Shown here: piece after piece, positions 1 through 8,082 of the stretch
Layout: the number at the start of each line of letters is the position of its first letter
How positions within the stretch are numbered: the stretch's first letter is position 1
Assembly (NCBI GenBank): GCA_934271655.1
Contig: CAKQRW010000015.1
Span: forward strand, 1-56,020
Direction: 5' to 3'
Source of the DNA: an uncultured Bacteroidaceae bacterium
GTDB taxonomy: Bacteria > Bacteroidota > Bacteroidia > Bacteroidales > Bacteroidaceae
DNA: 56,020 nucleotides
Position numbers and translations under genes: made by a program
The notes under the pieces: model-generated
What the model was told of the DNA's origin: nothing
Database searches by the model: none
The model's input: the letters and a program-made list of their open reading frames with translations, nothing else

Positions 1-184
1 TGAGTCCACTTGAAAAAGTGCCATCAAAACAGAGTGGTACCTCAAAATGCTTACAGTTTAAAACTAAAATGCATAAGAAGAGCTATTCTGTATGAATTTT
101 ATAGCACGAAAGAACCTGTTTTAGGATGCTTCTTGCTGCTCAACTTTCAAATTGATAGTGCTCTGACTTTTTCAAGTGGACTCA
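1..184. mobile_element. MITE-like element with 19-bp terminal inverted repeats
   Basis: Bases 1-19 (TGAGTCCACTTGAAAAAGT) are the exact reverse complement of bases 166-184. The interior is AT-rich with no convincing gene; an open frame inside it has no recognisable protein features. Perfect ends around a short non-coding core fit a miniature inverted-repeat element, or the deleted remnant of an insertion sequence. The left end coincides with the window edge, so a target-site duplication cannot be checked. It lies just downstream of the murF-alr stop. The parent transposon family is not identified. Confidence 0.6.
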
Positions 185-216
185 GTAATTAAATTGTAAC
201 AGAGAGCACTTTCTTC

Positions 217-2676
217 TTACTCCTGCACATACACGCGCTGCACACGGTTGCTCACCCCAGTGAGAATCTCGTATGGTATGGTTCCCACAGCGTCGCTCAG
301 CACCGTGACAGGCAAGTTCTTGCCAAATATCTCCACTGAGTCGCCATCCTTGCAGTCTATGTCTGTCACATCTATCATGCAGACATCCATGCATATATTG
401 CCCACATACTCTGCCTTCTGCCCATTAACCAGGCAATAGCAGTTGCGGTTGCCCAGGTGACGGTCAAGGCCATCTGCGTATCCTATTGGTATGGCTGCGA
501 TACGGCTGTCCCTCTTCAATGTAGTGCGCCGCGAATAGCCTATGGTCTCACCAGCTGGCACGTCATGAATCTGCAAGATGGTAGTCTTGAGCGTCGCCAC
601 ACAATGCAGCATCTCGTTATTACGCGGATTGATGCCGTAAAGCCCCAGTCCGAGACGTACCATGTCAAGATGATACTCTGGGAAATGCTCTATGCCGGCA
701 GAGTTGCATATATGCCGTATTATCTTGTGCGAATAGGCAGCCTGAAGCTGCTGGCTGGCCTTGTCATACAGTTCGAACTGGTGGCGTGAGAACTCGTCAA
801 ACTTGTCTTCGTCGCTGCCAACGAAATGGCTGAACACAGAGCATGGCACCAGAGCCGTCTGCCGTCTCAGGCGCTCTATGAGCCGAGGCATGTCCTTCTC
901 AGGGTCAAAGCCGAGACGGTGCATGCCAGTGTCAAGCTTGATGTGTATCGGGAAATTGGTTATGCCCTCTTTCTCCGCTGCGCGTATCAGCTGGTCAAGC
1001 AAGCTGAAGCTGAACACTTCCGGCTCAAGCCTGTAGTCGAAAAGCATCTTGAACGAGGTGGTCTCAGGATTCATTATCATGATATTGGCGGTGATGCCAG
1101 CCTCGCGCAGGTCAGCTCCCTCATCAGCCACAGCCACAGCGAGATAGTCCACCCCGTTGTCTTGCAATGTCTTGCTGGTCTCCAATGAGCCCACTCCGTA
1201 GCCACTCGCCTTCACCATGCACACCATTTTGGTCTCCGGCTTCATGAAATGGCGGTAGTGGCGCACATTTTTCACCAAGGCGCTGAGGTTAACCTCCAGT
1301 ATGGTCTGGTGAACCTTCAGGGTGAGAAGGTCGGACAACTTGTCGAACCTGTAAGGCCTGGCTCCCTTTATGAGCACGAACTCATTGCGCAGGCTGGCAA
1401 ACACATCGCTGTGGATGAGCGACTCTGTAGAAAGGAACATGTGATGCTCCATAGGAAAGAACTCCGCGCATGATGCTATCTCAGGACCCACACCTATCAC
1501 CTTCTCTATTCCTCTCGATGACGCCATCTGCGCCACCCTCGAATAGAGCGAACGTGTGGACTCGCCGCTCTGGAGTATGTCGCTCAGAATCAGGGTGCGG
1601 TGCTGCCTGCTGGTCTCAGGCCGGCGGCTCATGAAGTCAAGAGCTATGTCGAGCGACTGCACGTCTGAGTTGTAAGAGTCATTGATGAGAGTGCATCCAT
1701 ACTTGCCGTCCTTCACCTCCAGACGCATGGCCACCGGCTCCAACCGGCCCATCCGCTGGCACAACTCGTCAATGCTGATGGACGTGTTCAGGGCAAGCAC
1801 AGTGGCGAAGCACGTGATGGAATTGTCTATCGACGCGTCATCGATGAAATGTATGCTGTACTGACCTCTCACACCCTTGTGCTCAAAGTGCACGATGGCC
1901 TCGTCCTGCCCTTTCTCTATTCCGCACACCTTGAGCGACACTCTGTTCACTCCCTCTGGCAAGGCAGAGGCGCAGCGGCGTATGGTGGCATCCTCTGAGT
2001 TGATCACAACAGTCTGGCACCCTCTGAAGAGCCTCATCTTCTCCGCGCACTTGATGTCGTATGACATGAAGTTCTCCTGGTGGGCGACACCGAGATTGGT
2101 CATCACTCCTATCGACGGAAGGATGATCCTCTCCAGCTTGTCCATCTCTCCTGGCTGCGATATGCCTGCCTCGATGATGGCAATGTCATTGTAGTTGCTG
2201 ATGAGCCATACGCTCAGCGGCACGCCCACCTGGCTGTTGTAGCTGCGCGGCGAGCGGCACACGCTGTAGTCGGGCGAGAGCAGCTGGTAGAGCCACTCCT
2301 TCACTGTGGTCTTTCCGTTTGAGCCCGTGATAGCGATGACTGGTATGTTAAGATTGCTGCGGTGGAAGGCCGCAAGGTCTTGCAGCGCTTTCAGCGGCGA
2401 CTCCACTATGAGAAAATTGGCGTCGGCCATGTGTCCCATATTGTAGATGCCCTCATCCACAGACTTGTCCGACACCACAAAGTTTCTCACTCCGCGCCTG
2501 TACAACTCCTCCACGTATCTGTGTCCGTCATTCTTTTCTGTCTTCAGAGCGAAGAATAGCGTCTCTTCTGGAAAACAGAGACTGCGGCTGTCTATCAGCA
2601 GCCAGTTGATTCGTGCCGGACTGTCGCCCCTGCGGCTGGCTCCCGTCACATGTTCGATTTCATCAATGCTATACAT
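217..2676 (-). CDS. murF-alr: Bifunctional MurF ligase / alanine racemase
   Basis: 819 residues, two peptidoglycan-precursor enzymes in one chain. The N-terminal half (about 1-450) is UDP-N-acetylmuramoyl-tripeptide:D-Ala-D-Ala ligase, with the ATP-binding motif GSNGKTT near residue 117. The C-terminal half (about 455-819) is a PLP-dependent alanine racemase, with the lysine of MVKASGYG at residue 489 and a fold-type III barrel pattern (HIKLDTGMHRLGF, SHFVGSDE). One half makes D-Ala and the other adds D-Ala-D-Ala to the UDP-MurNAc tripeptide in the cytosol. This fusion is known in Bacteroidetes. It starts 15 bp after the GSCFA gene and is probably co-transcribed with it. Confidence 0.95.
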   Translation of the reverse strand: MYSIDEIEHVTGASRRGDSPARINWLLIDSRSLCFPEETLFFALKTEKNDGHRYVEELYRRGVRNFVVSDKSVDEGIYNMGHMADANFLIVESPLKALQDLAAFHRSNLNIPVIAITGSNGKTTVKEWLYQLLSPDYSVCRSPRSYNSQVGVPLSVWLISNYNDIAIIEAGISQPGEMDKLERIILPSIGVMTNLGVAHQENFMSYDIKCAEKMRLFRGCQTVVINSEDATIRRCASALPEGVNRVSLKVCGIEKGQDEAIVHFEHKGVRGQYSIHFIDDASIDNSITCFATVLALNTSISIDELCQRMGRLEPVAMRLEVKDGKYGCTLINDSYNSDVQSLDIALDFMSRRPETSRQHRTLILSDILQSGESTRSLYSRVAQMASSRGIEKVIGVGPEIASCAEFFPMEHHMFLSTESLIHSDVFASLRNEFVLIKGARPYRFDKLSDLLTLKVHQTILEVNLSALVKNVRHYRHFMKPETKMVCMVKASGYGVGSLETSKTLQDNGVDYLAVAVADEGADLREAGITANIMIMNPETTSFKMLFDYRLEPEVFSFSLLDQLIRAAEKEGITNFPIHIKLDTGMHRLGFDPEKDMPRLIERLRRQTALVPCSVFSHFVGSDEDKFDEFSRHQFELYDKASQQLQAAYSHKIIRHICNSAGIEHFPEYHLDMVRLGLGLYGINPRNNEMLHCVATLKTTILQIHDVPAGETIGYSRRTTLKRDSRIAAIPIGYADGLDRHLGNRNCYCLVNGQKAEYVGNICMDVCMIDVTDIDCKDGDSVEIFGKNLPVTVLSDAVGTIPYEILTGVSNRVQRVYVQE

Positions 2677-2691
2677 AACTATTGTGTCTTT

Positions 2692-3615
2692 TTATCTCTT
2701 GCTTATCTGCCTGTGCTGATGGCGCGCCCACTCCTTTGTCGCCTTGGCAACAGCATCCTTGGTCTTGTTGTCGAAATACGTGTCCTGAAACCGCTGCCAT
2801 ATATACTCCACCGCTTTCTCCGAGGGGTGAATCATGTCGTCAGCGTAAAAGCGGTAGTCGCGCAGCTCGTCCATCATGATTTCATACGATGGGAAATAGC
2901 TGCACTGTCCGCCACCTTCTCCAGCTCTTCCGCCAGATGCCCGCCCAGCCAGACTCATGGTCGGCGCAAGACCTTCCACCGCGCTGAGCAGCACTCCCTT
3001 AGACACCTGGTTGGCATGGTACCCGTCTCTCCTGTGCCTTATCGGGCTGACCGTGAATATGACCTTCAGCCTTGGATTGACACTCTCCAGTATCTGCAGC
3101 AGCATCTTCCACTGGTCGACAATGTCATACGCACTCATGCACTCCCTGGCAAACATGGTGTCCGGCATCTTGTGGCAATTGGCCACCAGGCGGCCAGACT
3201 CCCTCAGCCTATAGATGATGGCTGTGCCAAGGGTGACTATAAGCACATCTGCCTCGCGCAGCCTGTCTGCCACCTGGTGCATCACACTGTTCATCCTGCC
3301 AAGCAGTTCCATTTTGTCGGCAGAGGAAAACGTGCTGTGGTGCATCCATGAATGCCACAGTCCATCATGCTCATTCCGCAGCAGCTCCGCCGCGTCAGGG
3401 CCATACTCACTCTCGCTGATAGAGCGCAACAGGCTCGCAGCTATGCTGGCCGGGTTGTAGAGCGTGCCAAACGGGTTGACCGTCACATCCAGTCCTCCAC
3501 GCATCATCCTCATGCCCACCTCGTCGGCAAAGCATGACCCCACGAGCAATATCTTGGCATTGCCCGCTATTTTCCATTCAGACTCAGGAATGTCTATGTG
3601 TGTCATCAGTTCCAT
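2692..3615 (-). CDS. GSCFA family protein
   Basis: 307 residues. The family name motif is visible near the N-terminus as GSCFAD (about 26-31), preceded by the hydrophobic stretch KILLV. GSCFA proteins are common in Bacteroidetes and are thought to be related to GDSL/SGNH-type hydrolases; a substrate is not established. No signal peptide is seen. The start MELMTHIDIP matches the usual N-terminus of the family. A -7 promoter element lies only about 10 bases upstream, so the transcript would be almost leaderless. It is the first gene of a probable two-gene operon with murF-alr. Confidence 0.85.
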   Translation of the reverse strand: MELMTHIDIPESEWKIAGNAKILLVGSCFADEVGMRMMRGGLDVTVNPFGTLYNPASIAASLLRSISESEYGPDAAELLRNEHDGLWHSWMHHSTFSSADKMELLGRMNSVMHQVADRLREADVLIVTLGTAIIYRLRESGRLVANCHKMPDTMFARECMSAYDIVDQWKMLLQILESVNPRLKVIFTVSPIRHRRDGYHANQVSKGVLLSAVEGLAPTMSLAGRASGGRAGEGGGQCSYFPSYEIMMDELRDYRFYADDMIHPSEKAVEYIWQRFQDTYFDNKTKDAVAKATKEWARHQHRQISKR

Positions 3616-3625
3616 ATACAGAGGG

Positions 3626-3633
3626 CAAAGTTA
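3626..3633 (-). promoter_or_regulatory. -7 promoter element for the GSCFA-murF-alr operon
   Basis: On the minus strand this reads TAACTTTG, a match to the Bacteroidetes -7 consensus TAnnTTTG. The start codon at 3613-3615 lies about ten bases downstream, predicting a leader of only a few nucleotides. No clear -33 TTTG was found at the expected distance. Confidence 0.55.
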
Positions 3634-3708
3634 CATCAAAAAAACGAGTTAAGGAACACTTTTAAAAGATAAATAGCGGCATGCACACCAAAATTGAAAT
3701 TCTTTTCT

Positions 3709-3716
3709 TAACTTTG
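3709..3716 (+). promoter_or_regulatory. -7 promoter element for gpmI
   Basis: TAACTTTG, matching TAnnTTTG. It predicts a transcript start near 3722 and a leader of about 65 bases. It lies inside the longest open frame (ATG at 3681), which argues for the downstream ATG at 3789 as the true gpmI start. Confidence 0.6.
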
Positions 3717-3788
3717 CATCACGAATGCGTGTGCGAGCGCACACGGCAACACAGAAATTTAGAAACACTTAAACATATAAATTTCATT

Positions 3789-5324
3789 ATGGCAAAAAAA
3801 GCTCTTTTGATGATTCTCGATGGATGGGGAATCGGTAACAAGGGTAAGGGTGATGTCATCTTCCAGACTCCAACACCTTACATGGATTATCTCGACGCTA
3901 ATTATCCACACTCTGAGCTCCAGGCTTCAGGAGAAAACGTAGGTCTGCCCGACGGGCAGATGGGCAACTCCGAAGTGGGCCACCTCAATATCGGCGCCGG
4001 CCGCATCGTGTACCAAGATCTCGTGAAAATCAATCGCGCTTGCGCTGACAACTCTATCCTTGAGAACCCAGAGATAAAGTCAGCATTCGGCTACGCTAAA
4101 GAGACTGGCAAGAACGTGCACCTCATGGGACTCACATCCACAGGCGGCGTGCATTCTTCATTCAACCACATACTCAAGCTCATCGACATAGCCAAAGTCT
4201 ACGGCATCAGCAACTGCTACGTGCACTGCTTCATGGACGGACGCGACACAGACCCGAAGTCGGGCAAGGGATTCATCGCCGACCTGCAGAAGCACATCGA
4301 CGAGGTGGGCGTTGGAGCCATCGCGTCTATCATAGGACGTTTCTATGCCATGGACCGCGACAAGCGCTGGGACCGCATCAAGGTGGCCTACGACCAGCTC
4401 GTGAACGGCAAGGGACGTGAGGTAGCCGACATGGTCGAAGGCGTACAGTCATGCTATGACAGCCACACAGAGGAGCACAAGAACACAGACGAGTTCATGG
4501 AGCCTCTCGTCAACTGCAACGTGGACGGACGCATAAAAGAAGGCGATGTAGTCATCTTCTTCAACTACCGCCCAGACCGCGCAAAAGAGATGACCATCGT
4601 CCTCACACAGAAGGATATGGAGGAGCAGGGCATGAAGACTATCCCTAACCTCCAGTACTACTGCATGACTCCATACGATGCCTCATTCACTGGCGTGCAC
4701 ATCATCTTCCCTAAAGAGAACGTGGCAAACACTCTTGGCGAGTACATCTCAAGCAAGGGACTCAAGCAGCTCCACACAGCCGAGACAGAGAAATACGCTC
4801 ACGTCACATTCTTCTTCAACGGCGGACGCGAGGCTCCATTCGAGGGAGAGGAGCGCGTGCTGGTGGCAAGTCCAAAGGTAGCCACATACGACCTGCAGCC
4901 AGAGATGTCAGCGCCTGAGGTGAAGGACAAGCTCGTAGCCAATATCAAGAAGAACGAGTATGACTTCATCGTGGTCAACTTCGCCAACCCTGACATGGTG
5001 GGACACACAGGTGTCTACGCAGCCATAGAGAAGGCGGTGAAGACAATCGACCAGTGTGTCAACGAGGTTGTTGAGGCAGCCAAGGCCACAGACTATGAGG
5101 TCATCATCATCGCAGACCACGGCAACGCCGACAATGCTGTCAATCCTGACGGCTCTGTCAATACAGCGCACTCTCTCAACCCTGTGCCATTCATCTATGT
5201 GACAGCCAACAAGAACGCCAAGGTCAAGAATGGCGTGCTCGCTGACGTGGCTCCTTCTATCCTGCACATCATGGGACTGGAGCAGCCTAAGGAGATGACA
5301 GGACACAATCTCATTGAGGACTAA
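3789..5324 (+). CDS. gpmI: 2,3-bisphosphoglycerate-independent phosphoglycerate mutase
   Basis: 511 residues, the usual length for the family. It interconverts 3- and 2-phosphoglycerate in glycolysis in the cytosol. The N-terminus ALLMILDGWG carries the metal-binding Asp (D11); GQMGNSEVGH contains the phosphoserine nucleophile (S61); IIADHGNADN and NTAHSLNPVPF near the C-terminus are the second metal-binding set of the alkaline-phosphatase fold. A 36-residue longer frame exists, but it overlaps the promoter and does not resemble the family, so the ATG at 3789 is chosen. A terminator follows directly. Confidence 0.97.
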   Translation: MAKKALLMILDGWGIGNKGKGDVIFQTPTPYMDYLDANYPHSELQASGENVGLPDGQMGNSEVGHLNIGAGRIVYQDLVKINRACADNSILENPEIKSAFGYAKETGKNVHLMGLTSTGGVHSSFNHILKLIDIAKVYGISNCYVHCFMDGRDTDPKSGKGFIADLQKHIDEVGVGAIASIIGRFYAMDRDKRWDRIKVAYDQLVNGKGREVADMVEGVQSCYDSHTEEHKNTDEFMEPLVNCNVDGRIKEGDVVIFFNYRPDRAKEMTIVLTQKDMEEQGMKTIPNLQYYCMTPYDASFTGVHIIFPKENVANTLGEYISSKGLKQLHTAETEKYAHVTFFFNGGREAPFEGEERVLVASPKVATYDLQPEMSAPEVKDKLVANIKKNEYDFIVVNFANPDMVGHTGVYAAIEKAVKTIDQCVNEVVEAAKATDYEVIIIADHGNADNAVNPDGSVNTAHSLNPVPFIYVTANKNAKVKNGVLADVAPSILHIMGLEQPKEMTGHNLIED

Positions 5325-5343
5325 GACATACAGCAATCATAAT

Positions 5344-5390
5344 GGCCACGACCTGTCCCTGCTCCAAGGGGCTGCGGGTCGTGGCCTTTT
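5344..5390 (+). terminator. Rho-independent terminator after gpmI
   Basis: A 10-bp stem, GGCCACGACC (5344-5353) with GGTCGTGGCC (5377-5386), is followed by TTTT. It is placed 20 bases after the gpmI stop codon. Confidence 0.8.
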
Positions 5391-5583
5391 GTAAGTCAGA
5401 AGCCCCAACACATGCGGGTCTGCAAACGATCCACACACTTGCCGCACACTCATCTGCGCTACATTGCGCATGGACAACGCTACAAAGCAAAGGGAACAGC
5501 GCAATAAAACAAAGGGTCCCCCGCGGCAATGCACAGGAACATACACAAACCACTTATCAAAGAACAATAAAACAAAAGCAACA

Positions 5584-6348
5584 ATGAAAAAGATACTCAC
5601 AGCAGCGCTGCTGCTCATCAGCACACTCGCAAGCGCACAGGTAAACGTGCAGCTGCATTACGACCTTGGCCGCGCGCTCAATCCAGAAGGAGAGCCTAAC
5701 CGCCCCAATGTCACCACCACAGTCGAGATGTTCCGCGCTGACAAGCTCGGCTCCACATACTTCTTCACCGACTTTGACTACTTCTCAGACGGAGTAGGAG
5801 GAGCATACTGGGAGGTGAGCCGCGAGTTCAACTTCGCCAAGGCAAAAGGAAACAGCTCCTTTGCAGCGCATGTAGAGTATGACGGTGGTCTCAGCGTCAA
5901 CAAATACCAGGAGGAATATGGCTCACGCTTCCAGCAGGCAGCTCTCGTCGGACCAGCATGGAACTGGCACAGCAACGACTTCAGCAAGACATTCTCCCTC
6001 CAGGCCATGTACAAGCAATACTTCAAGAAGGGCGACCTCGACCCACACGCAAGCTTCCAGCTCACAACAGTATGGGGCGTGACTTTCGCCAAGGGCCTGT
6101 GCACATGCTCTGGATTTGCAGACCTCTGGTATGGCTACACTCCACGGTTCAACGCCTCTGGAGTCCAGAAGAAAGGCATGGTCTTCATCTCTGAGCCACA
6201 GTTCTGGTTCAATGTATGGGGCAAGAACCGCCAGAGCGACAAGCTGTCTATCGGAACAGAGGTGGAGCTCTCAGACAATTTCATATGGGCAAGCAACACA
6301 AGGACTTTCTTTGTCAACCCTACAGTTGCCTTGAAATACACTTTCTAA
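5584..6348 (+). CDS. DUF5020 family outer-membrane protein (Tsx-like channel)
   Basis: 254 residues from the ATG at 5584, which opens a clean signal peptide (MKKILTAALLLISTLASA, cleavage before Q). The mature chain has alternating aromatic and charged residues and ends in ALKYTF with a terminal Phe, as in outer-membrane beta-barrels. The text (FFTDFDYF, GGAYWEVSREFNF, LYGYTPRFN-like segments) resembles DUF5020, which is related to the nucleoside channel Tsx. The transported molecule is not known. A longer frame starting at 5464 would bury the signal peptide and is rejected. It is monocistronic, with terminators on both sides. Confidence 0.75.
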   Translation: MKKILTAALLLISTLASAQVNVQLHYDLGRALNPEGEPNRPNVTTTVEMFRADKLGSTYFFTDFDYFSDGVGGAYWEVSREFNFAKAKGNSSFAAHVEYDGGLSVNKYQEEYGSRFQQAALVGPAWNWHSNDFSKTFSLQAMYKQYFKKGDLDPHASFQLTTVWGVTFAKGLCTCSGFADLWYGYTPRFNASGVQKKGMVFISEPQFWFNVWGKNRQSDKLSIGTEVELSDNFIWASNTRTFFVNPTVALKYTF

Positions 6349-6428
6349 GGCGAGGCGCATGAAGATAGCAAGACGCTCCACACGAGCTGTCCGTCGCAAT
6401 AACACATCATGGCTTTCAGGCCATGCCC

Positions 6429-6462
6429 AAGAGCTATACGGACTGCCGTGTAGCTCTTTTTC
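6429..6462 (+). terminator. Rho-independent terminator after the DUF5020 gene
   Basis: A 13-bp stem with one G-U pair, arms 6429-6441 and 6446-6458, with a 4-base loop and a following T run (TTTTTC). Confidence 0.75.
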
Positions 6463-6483
6463 ATTGCAAAAAGACCACTAAGC

Positions 6484-6542
6484 AGGTGCTCAAAATCATT
6501 TTACAGTATAGAGGCAAGTCACTCTCATATTTATGAGCACCT
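6484..6542. repeat. 59-bp mini-element bounded by AGGTGCTCA / TGAGCACCT
   Basis: Inverted 9-bp ends AGGTGCTCA (6484-6492) and TGAGCACCT (6534-6542) enclose a core that matches one end of the dispersed repeat found at 24956, 39762 and 49165 (shared words such as AGTATAGAGGCAAGTCACTC against AGTATCGAAGTAAGCCACTC). It sits between the DUF5020 terminator and the bcp gene. It is probably a deleted, mobile-like relic; no coding capacity. Confidence 0.6.
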
Positions 6543-6587
6543 AATACCACAGTTATCAAGGCATCAACACACAAAAAAAACAAAAAG

Positions 6588-7049
6588 ATGAACGTAGGAG
6601 ACAAGATACCCGACATCCTCGGCACAGACCAGGACGGGCGAGAGATAAAGGCGGAAGATTACCGCGGACACAAGATTGTGCTGTACAGCTACCCAAAGGC
6701 AAACACCAGCGGATGCACAGCAGAGGCATGCTCCCTGCAGGCGCACAAGGAGGAACTGGCTGCTGCCGGCTACGAGATTATCGGAGTCAGCAAAGACAAG
6801 CAGGCTGCCCAGAAAAAATTCGCCGACGCGCAAGGATTGCAGTTTCCTCTCATAGCCGACACAGAGACGACATTGCTGCAAGAACTCGGATGCTGGGGAG
6901 AGAAGGTGGCATGCGGACGCAAGACCATCGGCATACTCCGCACCACATATCTTGTTGACGAGAACGGTGTCATTGAAAAGATATTCACACCCAAGGAAAT
7001 CAAGACAAAGATCCACGCAGAGCAGATACTGGACTACATCAAGCGCTGA
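6588..7049 (+). CDS. bcp: Thioredoxin-dependent thiol peroxidase (BCP/PrxQ type)
   Basis: 153 residues. It reduces hydrogen peroxide and organic peroxides in the cytosol using thioredoxin. The peroxidatic Cys is C43 in NTSGCTAEAC and the resolving Cys is C48, the five-residue spacing typical of the BCP/PrxQ class. Most relatives have TPGC; here the Pro is replaced by Ser, which is a mild oddity. A thioredoxin-like fold is supported by KIVLYSYPKA and TYLVDENGVIEKIF. It stands alone between repeat DNA and the fkpA-like promoter. Confidence 0.92.
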   Translation: MNVGDKIPDILGTDQDGREIKAEDYRGHKIVLYSYPKANTSGCTAEACSLQAHKEELAAAGYEIIGVSKDKQAAQKKFADAQGLQFPLIADTETTLLQELGCWGEKVACGRKTIGILRTTYLVDENGVIEKIFTPKEIKTKIHAEQILDYIKR

Positions 7050-7101
7050 CAGCCAGGCATGTGCCCACACAGCGCATGAATGCACGTTTGCAGTGTTTTT
7101 C

Positions 7102-7132
7102 TTGCTGAAATCAGATTATTTACCTACCTTTG
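7102..7132 (+). promoter_or_regulatory. Promoter of the FKBP gene
   Basis: TTG at 7102-7104, then 20 bases, then TACCTTTG at 7125-7132 (-7 consensus TAnnTTTG). It predicts a transcript start near 7138 and a leader of about 70 bases, AT-rich near the start codon. Confidence 0.65.
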
Positions 7133-7207
7133 CACTTCAATCAAGGAAAGACTGCTTCAAGACAAGAAAGACACTATAACCAAAAATAAAAAAAAGAAAG
7201 CAACTCA

Positions 7208-7816
7208 ATGGACAAATTAAGTTACGCTCTTGGCCTTGGCATAGGCCAGCAGCTCAAGCAGATGGGACTGAAGGACAGTCTCGTGATAGAAGACTTCGCT
7301 GCTTCAATAGCAGATGTGCTCAATGACAACGAGCTCAAGGTTTCGCACCAAGAAGGCCAGACTATCGTCAACACATTCTTCCAGGAGATGGAGGCCAAGC
7401 AGAAGGCGGCCATGGCCGAAGCTGGCAAAGCAGCCAAGAAGGAAGGCGAGGATTTCCTTGCTGAGAATGCCAAGAAGGACGGTGTGAAGGTAACCAAGAG
7501 CGGCCTGCAGTATGAGGTTCTCTCTGAGGGAACAGGCAAGAAGCCTAAGGCTTCCGACACTGTGCGCTGCCACTATGAGGGCCGCCTGCTCGACGGCACA
7601 GTGTTTGACAGCAGCTACAAGCGCAATGAGCCAGCTGACTTTGGCCTGCAACAGGTCATAGCAGGATGGACAGAGGGCGTGCAGCTGATGTCGGAAGGTG
7701 CTAAATACCGCTTCTACATACCATATATGCTGGCATACGGCGAGGGCGGAGCTGGTGCGATGATACCACCATTCTCAACTCTTGTCTTTGACGTAGAACT
7801 GGTGAAGGTTCTCTAA
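7208..7816 (+). CDS. FKBP-type peptidyl-prolyl cis-trans isomerase
   Basis: 202 residues. The N-terminal ~95 residues are a helical FKBP-N dimerisation region (MDKLSYALGLGIGQQLKQMG, charged helix rich in Lys/Ala/Glu). The C-terminal ~105 residues are the FKBP domain: VRCHYEGRLLDGTVFDSS, VIAGWTEGVQLM, YRFYIPYMLAYGEGGAGAMIPPFSTLVFDVELV. It accelerates proline isomerisation during protein folding. The architecture matches FkpA/Mip, but there is no signal peptide, so a cytosolic location is inferred. Followed by repeat array A and a hairpin. Confidence 0.93.
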   Translation: MDKLSYALGLGIGQQLKQMGLKDSLVIEDFAASIADVLNDNELKVSHQEGQTIVNTFFQEMEAKQKAAMAEAGKAAKKEGEDFLAENAKKDGVKVTKSGLQYEVLSEGTGKKPKASDTVRCHYEGRLLDGTVFDSSYKRNEPADFGLQQVIAGWTEGVQLMSEGAKYRFYIPYMLAYGEGGAGAMIPPFSTLVFDVELVKVL

Positions 7817-7842
7817 GCATAAAGATGAGTCAAGGGTTCTGG

Positions 7843-7962
7843 CAAGCTTATCCATAGGATTGCTATCTGCCAACCTATGAATCAGACAAGCTTATCCATA
7901 GGATTGCTATCTGCCAACCTATGAATCAGGCAAGCTTATTCATAGGATTGCTATCTGCCAAC
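7843..7962. repeat. Tandem array A, 44-bp unit, 2.7 copies
   Basis: Units start at 7843, 7887 and 7931 (last one 32 bp). Copies 1 and 2 differ at one base. Each unit contains an internal CATAGG...CCTATG inverted pair, and its first half (CATAGGATTGCTATCTGCCA) resembles the 22-bp unit of array B at 31270. It fills the convergent gap between the FKBP and M19 genes. Confidence 0.9.
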
Positions 7963-7992
7963 GCAGGAATAAAGAACCATAATCATAACAGT

Positions 7993-8022
7993 AAAGGGCA
8001 TGGCTTAGTAGCCATGCCCTTT
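7993..8022. terminator. Hairpin between convergent FKBP and M19 genes
   Basis: A perfect 12-bp stem AAAGGGCATGGC / GCCATGCCCTTT with loop TTAGTA. A and T bases close both sides of the stem, so it could stop transcripts from either direction, although the following T run is short. Confidence 0.65.
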
Positions 8023-8082
8023 GCTGTTGCCGCTAAATCAGCCCATATGAGCCTGTTAGCTCTATGTGAAGCCATCTTGCTG

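Noticed and set aside
10..192. 60-residue open frame at the window start
   Set aside because: It lies within the inverted-repeat element and has no recognised similarity, RBS or coding pattern.
3681..3788. 36-residue N-terminal extension of gpmI
   Set aside because: It overlaps the -7 element and has no similarity to the family; MAKKALLMILDGWG is the normal start.
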